A stretch of 33,072 bases of DNA, from contig JANMNE010000097.1 of assembly GCA_031373785.1 (NCBI GenBank), positions 1-33,072 of the forward strand, in the 5' to 3' direction. This stretch comes from JAENVT01 sp031373785 (GTDB lineage Bacteria > Actinomycetota > Acidimicrobiia > Acidimicrobiales > Ilumatobacteraceae). A program made the translations under genes and the position numbers. This document shows, piece by piece, positions 1 to 6,465 of the stretch; within the stretch, counting starts at the first letter, position 1; every line of letters starts with the position of its first letter. The notes under the pieces were generated by a model. It made no database searches, had not been told where the DNA came from, and saw nothing but the letters and a program-made list of their open reading frames with translations.

Positions 1-2034
1 GTACCCCTTCTCCATGCGCAGGCTCCCCAGTGCTTTCAGACCGGCGTGACGAAGGCCGAACGCCTCGCCGGCGGCGACGATGCGGTCGTAGACGTGCACC
101 GCCTGCTCCGCCGACACGTACAACTCGTACCCCAACTCGCCAAGGTAGGTGATCCGCACGCACAGCACCTGGGCGAACCCGATGTCGATGTACCGCGCCG
201 TGCGGAACGGGAACGTTGCATTCGACAGGTCCGCCGAGGTGATCGATTGCAGCAACTCGCGCGATCGCGGGCCCTGCACGTTCAGTTGCGCGTACCCCGC
301 GGTGACGTCGGTGACGATCGCGTGCTGATCGCCGAAGTGACGCCGCATGCGGGTCTCGACGTGCCGGTGCGCCGTGTCGGTGGCGACGACCCAATACCGA
401 TCGTCGTCGAGCTTGGTGACCGTGAGATCCGCTTCGATCGTGCCCGCCTCGTTCAGCCACTGGGTGTACGTGATCACTCCTCGGTCGGCATCGACGTTGT
501 TGGCCGAGAGTTGGTTGAGCAACCGGCCGGCGTCGCGGCCCTGCACGAGGAACTTCGACATGAACGACATGTCCATCACGATCACGTCGTTGCGCGCCGC
601 CTCGTGCTCGGCACGCCAGTAGTCGAACCAGTTCTGCCGACCCCACGACAACCGCTCGACCTTCGGCTGGACGCCCTCTGGCGCGTACCAGTCCGCGCCT
701 TCCCATCCGCTGACGTCCTTGAAGTAGGCGCGCTGCGCCTGCAACCGCTGATGGATCGGCGACACCTTCGCATTTCTCGCCGTGGTCATCGACTTGCCCG
801 GATAGTGGCATTGGTAGACCATGCCGAGTGACTCGACGGTGCGGGTGGCGCGGTACTCCGGATTCGACTGGTACCGGTGCAAGCGATCGATGTTGAACCC
901 GGTCACATCGACGTCGGGCCGGCCGGTCAAGATCCAATGGGCCAGCATGCGGCCCATCCCACCACCGGTGAGGATGCCGACCGAGTTCATACCGGCGGCG
1001 ACGAAGTAGTTCTTCAACTCCGGTGCTTCGCCGACGACCGGCAACAGGTCGGGCGTGAAGCTTTCCGGTCCGCAGAAGAACAGACGGACCCCGGTCTCCA
1101 TGGAGACCGGCACGCGGCCCATCGCCCGCTCGACGTAGGGGCCCATGCGGTCCCAGTCGGGCTGGATCACGCCGAACGAGAAGTCGTTCGGGATTCCGCC
1201 GACGTTCCACGGCGCGCACACCGCCTCGAACAGCCCGATCATCAACCCGCCGCCCTCCTCGCGGTAGTAGCCATAGTTGGCGGGGTCCTCGATCACCGGC
1301 CAGGTGTTCGACAGGCCGTCGATCGGCTCGGTGATCAGGTAGTAGTGCTCGGCGGCCTGCAGCGGAATGTTGATGCCGGCCGCCTCGCCGAGCTGGCGGG
1401 CCCACATCCCGGCGCAGTTGACGACGACCTCGGCCTCGATGTCGCCGTGGTCGGTGCGCACCCCGGTGACCACGCCATCCCGCCGGAGGACGTCGATCGC
1501 CGAGACACCCTCGACGATCGTCGCACCCTGCAGACGCGCTCCCTTGGCCAGCGCCATGGTCACGTCGACCGGGTTGGCGCGGCCGTCTTCTTTCACATAG
1601 AACCCGGCGAGCACGTCGTCGGTCTTCGCCAGCGGGAACAGGTCGCCGACTTCGTTGGCGGAGATCTCGTGCACGTCGACCCCGCAGTAGCGGTTGAAGG
1701 CGCTGACCCGGCGATACTCCTCGAGCCGGTCGGGCTCGGTCGCCAGTTCGATGAAGCCGACGGGGTTGAACCCGGTCGATTGGCCGGTCTCGGCTTCCAG
1801 CCGGGAGTAGAGATCGCTGGTGTACTTGCGCATCTCCGTCGAGGTCGCCGACAGCGAGCCGAACGTGACCATCAGGCCGGCGGCGTGCCACGTCGTACCC
1901 GACGTCAGCTTGTCGCGCTCGAGCACGACGACGTCGCTGCATCCCATCTGGGCGAGGTGGTAGGCCACCGAGCAGCCGATCACTCCCCCGCCGATCACGA
2001 CGACGCGAGCGCGATCTGGCAACGACGGTGGCAT
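1..2034 (-). CDS. FAD-dependent dimethylglycine/sarcosine dehydrogenase-like protein with GcvT domain (3' end outside window)
   Basis: The frame is open from ATG 2034 to the window edge (678 codons), so the C-terminus is missing. The N-terminus is a DAO-type FAD-binding domain with a dinucleotide-binding loop at residues 15-20 (GGGVIG). A TWHAAGL motif follows, with His50 where dimethylglycine and sarcosine dehydrogenases attach FAD covalently. A middle FAO-type segment ends near residue 420, and from there the sequence resembles the folate-binding GcvT (aminomethyltransferase) fold. Known relatives oxidatively demethylate N-methyl amino acids and pass the one-carbon unit to tetrahydrofolate; the exact substrate cannot be read here. 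A TACACT hexamer lies 8 bases before the ATG, so the mRNA may be leaderless. The divergent acyltransferase starts 41 bases away. Family placement is strong and substrate is open. Confidence 0.9.
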   Translation of the reverse strand, partial: MPPSLPDRARVVVIGGGVIGCSVAYHLAQMGCSDVVVLERDKLTSGTTWHAAGLMVTFGSLSATSTEMRKYTSDLYSRLEAETGQSTGFNPVGFIELATEPDRLEEYRRVSAFNRYCGVDVHEISANEVGDLFPLAKTDDVLAGFYVKEDGRANPVDVTMALAKGARLQGATIVEGVSAIDVLRRDGVVTGVRTDHGDIEAEVVVNCAGMWARQLGEAAGINIPLQAAEHYYLITEPIDGLSNTWPVIEDPANYGYYREEGGGLMIGLFEAVCAPWNVGGIPNDFSFGVIQPDWDRMGPYVERAMGRVPVSMETGVRLFFCGPESFTPDLLPVVGEAPELKNYFVAAGMNSVGILTGGGMGRMLAHWILTGRPDVDVTGFNIDRLHRYQSNPEYRATRTVESLGMVYQCHYPGKSMTTARNAKVSPIHQRLQAQRAYFKDVSGWEGADWYAPEGVQPKVERLSWGRQNWFDYWRAEHEAARNDVIVMDMSFMSKFLVQGRDAGRLLNQLSANNVDADRGVITYTQWLNEAGTIEADLTVTKLDDDRYWVVATDTAHRHVETRMRRHFGDQHAIVTDVTAGYAQLNVQGPRSRELLQSITSADLSNATFPFRTARYIDIGFAQVLCVRITYLGELGYELYVSAEQAVHVYDRIVAAGEAFGLRHAGLKALGSLRMEKGY

Positions 2035-2042
2035 GAGGGCCG

Positions 2043-2048
2043 AGTGTA
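2043..2048 (-). promoter_or_regulatory. Predicted -10 element, flavoprotein dehydrogenase
   Basis: TACACT on the minus strand ends 8 bases before ATG 2034, which places +1 at or next to the start codon. No convincing -35 is seen. Confidence 0.45.
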
Positions 2049-2059
2049 TTCACCCTCGC

Positions 2060-2065
2060 TAACCT
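2060..2065 (+). promoter_or_regulatory. Predicted -10 element, acyltransferase
   Basis: TAACCT lies 9 bases before GTG 2075, so the 5' leader would be about 2 bases or none. It overlaps the upstream flank of the divergent promoter at 2043-2048. Confidence 0.35.
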
Positions 2066-2074
2066 CGCTCATCA

Positions 2075-3214
2075 GTGCCTGCATCCGAGACCGCTGTGCC
2101 GCCCGCAGACCGGCCGTTGGGATACCGGCCGAGCCTCGACGGCGTTCGCGCGCTGGCGGTCCTGCTCGTTGCCGGTGTGCACACCCATCCTCGCCTGGTC
2201 CCCGCCGGTTCGATCGGCGTCGACATGTTCTTCGTGCTCAGCGGCTTCCTCATCACCACATTGCTGGTCGAGGAGATGGACAGTCGAGGCCGCGTGTCGA
2301 TCGGGCGCTTCTACATCCGGCGCGCCCTTCGCCTGTTGCCCGCGTTGTTCGGGCTCCTGGCGTTCGTCGCCGCGTGGGCGCTGCTGGTTGCCGCGCCCGA
2401 CACCCGGCACAACGCGTTGCGCGAGATCGTCGCCGCCGCGTCGTACACCCGCAACCTCACGTGGTGGGCGCACGTGCCGGGCACCTTGCTGGGGCACACG
2501 TGGTCGCTGGCCCTCGAGGAGCAGTTCTATCTGGTCTGGCCGGCGCTGTTGACCATGTGCCTGCGGCCGCGCCGCCGCGGCACGTCGCTCGCCATGGGCT
2601 TCGTTGCCGTTGCCGTGTTGATCAGTGTGCTGCGCATGTCGCGCGTTGTCGGCCCGGCGGCGCTGTTCATCGGCCGGCCCGACGCGTTGTTGCTCGGCGC
2701 GGCATTGGCGCTGTTGCGCCGCGACCACGGCGGTTGGTGGTCGGGCGCGGCGGCGTTGCACCGCGCGACGCCGGCGGTCGTGGCCGGCACGATCGCACTG
2801 CTGGCGATCGCGGCGTGGGATGCAGGCGACGACTTGTTCGGGATCGGCTACAGCCTGGCCGCGGTGGCCGTGGTGGTGCTGATCTACGGGCTTGTCGTGC
2901 TCGACGAGCGCGGGCGGTGGAAGGTGTTCGCCTGGCCGCCTGCTGTCGCCTTCGGCCGGGTGTCGTACGGGTTCTACCTGTGGCACCTGCCCGTGCTGCG
3001 CTGGACCGACGATCGCCTGATCGGCCAACCGGCCATCGTGCGAATCGGGCTCGGCATGAGCCTGGCCCTGGTGGCGACGCTGCTGTCGTACCGCCTGCTC
3101 GAGCAGCCCGCGCTTCGGCTCAAGCGACGATTCGCTCCACCGATCGCGTCGGCCGCTGCGCCGACGTCCGACCAATCCACATCCGTGTCGGCAACGAACG
3201 AGTTACATGACTGA
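2075..3214 (+). CDS. Acyltransferase 3 family (OafA/YrhL-like) membrane protein
   Basis: The 379-residue protein has about ten hydrophobic segments. The signature of acyltransferase-3 enzymes is present: a conserved His at residue 36 (AGVHTHP), then GVDMFFVLSGFLIT at 48-61, and later FYIRRALRLLP. The family moves acyl groups, usually acetyl, from the cytoplasm onto cell-surface sugars or lipids. There is no C-terminal SGNH domain, so this is the short form. GTG 2075 is chosen because the conserved N-terminal segment starts soon after it and a TAACCT hexamer lies 9 bases upstream. The sigma factor gene begins only 15 bases after the stop, so the three genes up to 4547 are probably one transcript. 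The acceptor molecule is unknown. Confidence 0.88.
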   Translation: MPASETAVPPADRPLGYRPSLDGVRALAVLLVAGVHTHPRLVPAGSIGVDMFFVLSGFLITTLLVEEMDSRGRVSIGRFYIRRALRLLPALFGLLAFVAAWALLVAAPDTRHNALREIVAAASYTRNLTWWAHVPGTLLGHTWSLALEEQFYLVWPALLTMCLRPRRRGTSLAMGFVAVAVLISVLRMSRVVGPAALFIGRPDALLLGAALALLRRDHGGWWSGAAALHRATPAVVAGTIALLAIAAWDAGDDLFGIGYSLAAVAVVVLIYGLVVLDERGRWKVFAWPPAVAFGRVSYGFYLWHLPVLRWTDDRLIGQPAIVRIGLGMSLALVATLLSYRLLEQPALRLKRRFAPPIASAAAPTSDQSTSVSATNELHD

Positions 3215-3228
3215 CTGGGCGTTGTCGC

Positions 3229-3828
3229 TTGCTGCGTAACGCATTGCGTCGGCGCGGGCTGGAGCACCCCGGTCAGGACGACTCGAGCGATCCGCTCGGG
3301 ACCCTGCTGAGCCGGGCCGGCCGGGGCGACCAATCGGCCTTCGCCGAGCTCTACGACCAGCTGGCACCGCTGCTCTACGGCGTCGTGTTGAAGGTGGTGC
3401 GTGATCCGTCGCAGAGCGAAGAGGTCACGCAAGAGGCCTTCATCGAGCTGTGGAGGTTGGCGCCGCGCTACGACTCGTCGCGAGGGTCGGTCAGGTCGTG
3501 GGCGGCCACCCTCGCCCACCGCCGGGCGATCGATCGGGTTCGCTCCGAGCAGGCGAGCAGGGACCGCACCGAGCGCGAGGCACACAAGCGACCCATCCAA
3601 TCGAGCGACGTTGCCGAACAGGTGGTGGCCAACATCGACGGAACTCGGGTGCGCAAAGCACTCGAGCGCTTGACCGAGATACAACGACAAGCGGTGGAGC
3701 TGGCCTACTTTGGAGGACACAGCTACCGCGAGGTCGCACTGCTCCTCGATGTTGCAGAAGGAACGATCAAGACGAGGATTCGTGACGGAATGATTCGATT
3801 GCGCGATGAACTGGGGGTTGCCACATGA
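3229..3828 (+). CDS. sigK: ECF RNA polymerase sigma factor, SigK-like
   Basis: At 199 residues this has ECF length and layout. Sigma region 2 lies at about 40-108 (FAELYDQLAPLLYGVVLKVV through SEEVTQEAFIELW). Region 4, a helix-turn-helix, lies at about 135-190 (ERLTEIQRQAVELAYFGGHS, then VAEGTIKTRIRDGMIRLR). The region 2 wording is like mycobacterial SigK, and the next gene encodes an RskA-type anti-sigma factor that overlaps it by ATGA, which supports the assignment. The start is uncertain: TTG 3229 is the first in-frame candidate after an upstream stop, and TTG 3244 is also possible; neither has a clear ribosome site, so translation may be coupled to the acyltransferase. Targets of the sigma factor cannot be read from this window. 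Confidence 0.9.
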   Translation: MLRNALRRRGLEHPGQDDSSDPLGTLLSRAGRGDQSAFAELYDQLAPLLYGVVLKVVRDPSQSEEVTQEAFIELWRLAPRYDSSRGSVRSWAATLAHRRAIDRVRSEQASRDRTEREAHKRPIQSSDVAEQVVANIDGTRVRKALERLTEIQRQAVELAYFGGHSYREVALLLDVAEGTIKTRIRDGMIRLRDELGVAT

Positions 3829-4547
3829 GCGGCGCCGACATTCATCAACTCGCCGCGGCGTATGCGCTCGACGCCGTCGACGAGCGCGAGCGCGCCGAGT
3901 TCGAGGCTCACTACCCGTCCTGCCCAGTGTGCCGCCCCGAGGTCGCCGGCTTCCGCGAGACGCTGTCACAGGTCGCCGCTGCCGCTGCGATCGCGCCCCC
4001 CGCCTCGCTGAAGGCCAACGTGATGGCCGAGATCAGCGCCACCCGCCAACTCTCCCCGCTGCTGCCTGGGGTGGTCGTCGACCTGGCGACACACCGGCAG
4101 CGCCGTCAACGAATGATGCGGACGATGTCGGTCGCCGCGGCCTTGATCCTCATCGCCCTCGGCGCATTCGTGGTCGGGCGACGGTCCGGCGATTCCAACG
4201 ACTACGCCGATGCCGCGGCACGGGTCTTCGCCGAGCCCGACGTGAAGATCGCGACACTCGCCGGAACCGGAACGGGCTCGTTCAAGGTCGCCTGGTCGCC
4301 CACACTCGAGCAGGCCGTGGTGATGGGTGACGGCCTGGTCGACCCGGGAACCGGCAAGGCCTATGAGCTGTGGATGATCGACGACACCGGCCCACACGCC
4401 ATGCACATGCTCGACCGAGCCGATGGCGGCCGGGTGCGCAAGCCCGTCGCCGTCAACGGTTCCCCCACGCAATGGGCCGTCACGGTCGAGCCCGAGGCCG
4501 GCGTCGAAGCCCCGACCACCGACCCGATCTTCGCCGGCGCCGTGTGA
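3825..4547 (+). CDS. rskA: Anti-sigma factor, RskA-like
   Basis: The 240-residue protein has three parts. The cytoplasmic anti-sigma domain (about 1-70) carries a zinc-finger-like His29, Cys33, Cys36 pattern (HYPSCPVC). One transmembrane helix lies at about 102-120 (MSVAAALILIALGAFVVG). The outer part is an RskA C-terminal domain (about 135-240). In characterised relatives the protein holds its sigma factor inactive at the membrane until regulated proteolysis releases it. The start ATG overlaps the sigma factor stop as ATGA, which is usual for such pairs. A strong inverted repeat follows at 4551-4597. The stimulus is unknown. Confidence 0.88.
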   Translation: MSGADIHQLAAAYALDAVDERERAEFEAHYPSCPVCRPEVAGFRETLSQVAAAAAIAPPASLKANVMAEISATRQLSPLLPGVVVDLATHRQRRQRMMRTMSVAAALILIALGAFVVGRRSGDSNDYADAAARVFAEPDVKIATLAGTGTGSFKVAWSPTLEQAVVMGDGLVDPGTGKAYELWMIDDTGPHAMHMLDRADGGRVRKPVAVNGSPTQWAVTVEPEAGVEAPTTDPIFAGAV

Positions 4548-4550
4548 CCC

Positions 4551-4597
4551 GAGTGGAGTGTTTCAAGGCACCCACGTGGGCGTCGAACACTCGACTC
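4551..4597. terminator. Nested inverted repeat, likely bidirectional terminator
   Basis: Arms at 4551-4564 and 4585-4597 pair over about 12 positions with one mismatch and one bulge (GAGTgGAGTGTT against its complement). The loop holds a perfect 10-base palindrome, CCCACGTGGG, at 4571-4580. It lies between convergent genes and reaches the stop codon of the gene on the minus strand. There is no T-run. Confidence 0.55.
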
Positions 4598-5468
4598 AGG
4601 GTTTGAAGGTGGAGCGGAGGGCGGCGATGTGGGAGGGGCCGATACCGCAACACCCACCGATCATCGCCAGGTCGACCGACTCGGCCCAGTGCTTGGCCAG
4701 GTCGACGTACTCGGCCTCCGGGATGATGTCGACGAACTGCCATTCGGGCATCGTGAAGTAACCCGACTCGGCGTAGGCCCCCAGCGAGCCGCGCCAGTGG
4801 CGGCGCACGACCTCCAGCGCGGGCGTCGTCAGATGCGGCGCAGTGTGCATGATCGAGACCATTGCCGGGGCCGACCGCAGCAATGAGTCGACGAAGTCGT
4901 CGAGCAACCAGTTGGGACGACCGAACCCGACCAGCGAACCTTCATCGTCTTGCTCGACGGAGATCCCGACCCACACCGGCAGGCCGGCGGCCGCCGCGGC
5001 CTCCGTCGCCCAGACCGAGTAGTCGCCGTCGCGCATCATCTCCATGGCGATCATGTCGGCACCGGCCTTCACGAAGCCGTCCGCCTTGGCGGCGAAGAGC
5101 CGCCGCGCCTCGGACTCCGGCCAGTGGCGCAACATCTCGCTGCGGTCGCTGCCGGGTATGCCCGGGCGCATCACCGAGAACGAACCGGCGACTGGCACCG
5201 ATCCTCCGCTGGCTTCCCGGGCCAACTGCACCGCCGCGGCATCGATGAGGGCGACATCGTCGTCGCGGCCGAGGTGGTTGAACAGCAGCGGGCTGGTCGC
5301 GTACGTATTGGCAATCAGCACCTCGGCGCCGGCATCGAGGTACTGCCGATGCGCCTCACGGACGATCTCGGGGTCGGTGAGGTTGGCGTCGGCGCACCAC
5401 GTGTCGCTGTGCATCGGCGCGCCGAGCGCCTGGATCAAGGTGCCGGTGCCACCGTCGAGGATGATCAT
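4596..5468 (-). CDS. Homocysteine S-methyltransferase-like protein (BHMT/MmuM family)
   Basis: The predicted barrel enzyme has 290 residues from ATG 5468. Such enzymes move a methyl group from betaine, S-methylmethionine or a related donor to homocysteine, making methionine. The start of the barrel (ILDGGTGTLIQ) and the C-terminal GGCCG zinc motif (Cys273, Cys274) are clear. The third zinc ligand, normally Cys in a N-C pair (VNC in BHMT), is replaced: the aligned stretch reads SIMHTAP, with His208. His can bind zinc, so the site may still work. ATG 5468 is preferred over TTG 5477 because a TAGCTT hexamer ends 7 bases before the ATG and would overlap a gene starting at the TTG. It is divergent from the reductase at 5524. 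The methyl donor is unknown. Confidence 0.82.
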   Translation of the reverse strand: MIILDGGTGTLIQALGAPMHSDTWCADANLTDPEIVREAHRQYLDAGAEVLIANTYATSPLLFNHLGRDDDVALIDAAAVQLAREASGGSVPVAGSFSVMRPGIPGSDRSEMLRHWPESEARRLFAAKADGFVKAGADMIAMEMMRDGDYSVWATEAAAAAGLPVWVGISVEQDDEGSLVGFGRPNWLLDDFVDSLLRSAPAMVSIMHTAPHLTTPALEVVRRHWRGSLGAYAESGYFTMPEWQFVDIIPEAEYVDLAKHWAESVDLAMIGGCCGIGPSHIAALRSTFKP

Positions 5469-5475
5469 CGCTGGC

Positions 5476-5481
5476 AAGCTA
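5476..5481 (-). promoter_or_regulatory. Predicted -10 element, homocysteine methyltransferase-like gene
   Basis: TAGCTT on the minus strand ends 7 bases before ATG 5468. This spacing predicts a leaderless mRNA and decides the start against the upstream TTG 5477. Confidence 0.45.
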
Positions 5482-5511
5482 TCGGCTCGGCGTGCGCCGG
5501 ATCCATCGACC

Positions 5512-5517
5512 TACAGT
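5512..5517 (+). promoter_or_regulatory. Predicted -10 element, quinone-reductase-like gene
   Basis: TACAGT ends 6 bases before ATG 5524, which predicts a leaderless mRNA. No -35 consensus is visible. Confidence 0.45.
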
Positions 5518-5523
5518 GGCCCG

Positions 5524-6465
5524 ATGCGCGCAGCCCGACTTCACTCCATCGGCGGAACTCTCCAGCTCGACGAGCTCCCCGATCCCCAGCCCGGCCCCGG
5601 CGAACAACTCGTCGACGTCGCCTACGCGTCGGTCAACCCGCTCGACGTGTGGATCACCCAGGGCTCGATCGGCGCTGCCGGCGCCAACCTGCCCTGGACG
5701 CCGGGCACCGAGGCCACCGGCCACGTCGGCGGCCGGCCAGTGCTGGTGCGCGGCGGTGGTATGGGCGTGATCCGCCAAGGCCTGTACTGCAGCCGGATCG
5801 CCGTGCCCGACGCGTGGCTCCTACCCCTCGCCGACGGGGTCGATCTCGCCCAGGCCGCAGCCATCCCCGTGGCCGGCATCACTGCATGGCAGGCCTTGCA
5901 CGCCCGGGCCCACGTCGAGGCCGGCGACAAGGTGCTCGTGCTGGGTGCCAGCGGCGGGGTCGGCGCCATCGCCGTGCAGTTGGCGAAGGCCGCCGGGGCG
6001 ACGGTGTGGGGCCAGACCGGTTCGGCGGGCAAGGTCGACGGCATCACGGCCAACGGCGCCGACCACGTCGTCGTGACCGGCGCCGACGGATTGGAAGCTG
6101 CGGTCGAGTCGTACCAGCCGACCGTGATCCTCGATTCGCTGGGCGGGCCGTTCACCGACGCCGCCATCGCTGCCATCGCTGTCCAGGGTCGGCTCGTGGT
6201 CTACGGCACCTCGAACGACGAGCAGGTCTCGATCAACCTCCGGCGCCTGTACCGCAAGAGCGTCAACCTGCTCGGCTACGGCGGCATGGTCGATACACCC
6301 GACGAGCAGCGCATCGCCCTCGAGACGCTGATGTCGATGCTCGCTGCAGGCACACTGCGCGTACCGATCAGTGAGCTGCTTCCTCTGGCAGGTGCCGCCG
6401 AGGCCCACGCTCGCATCCTCGGGCGCGGCGTAGAAGGCAAGATCCTGCTGGATTGCCAGCAGTAA
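5524..6465 (+). CDS. Medium-chain dehydrogenase/reductase, NADPH:quinone-reductase-like
   Basis: The 313-residue protein has the medium-chain reductase layout. An N-terminal GroES-like domain includes SVNPLDVWITQG and PGTEATGHV. The nucleotide-binding domain follows, with VLVLGASGGVGAIAVQLAKAAGA at about 137-160. Cys and His zinc ligands of true alcohol dehydrogenases are not evident, which points to the zinc-free quinone oxidoreductase branch, probably using NADPH. ATG 5524 begins the conserved MRAARL start and follows a TACAGT hexamer by 6 bases; the frame stays open much further upstream, but that part is antisense to the methyltransferase gene. The stop abuts the stop of the convergent protease gene with no spacer. 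The substrate is unknown. Confidence 0.85.
   Translation: MRAARLHSIGGTLQLDELPDPQPGPGEQLVDVAYASVNPLDVWITQGSIGAAGANLPWTPGTEATGHVGGRPVLVRGGGMGVIRQGLYCSRIAVPDAWLLPLADGVDLAQAAAIPVAGITAWQALHARAHVEAGDKVLVLGASGGVGAIAVQLAKAAGATVWGQTGSAGKVDGITANGADHVVVTGADGLEAAVESYQPTVILDSLGGPFTDAAIAAIAVQGRLVVYGTSNDEQVSINLRRLYRKSVNLLGYGGMVDTPDEQRIALETLMSMLAAGTLRVPISELLPLAGAAEAHARILGRGVEGKILLDCQQ

Noticed and set aside
877..3210. 777-residue plus-strand frame across the flavoprotein and acyltransferase genes
   Set aside because: Its first part is antisense to the flavoprotein and its second part is out of frame with the acyltransferase; no recognisable protein.
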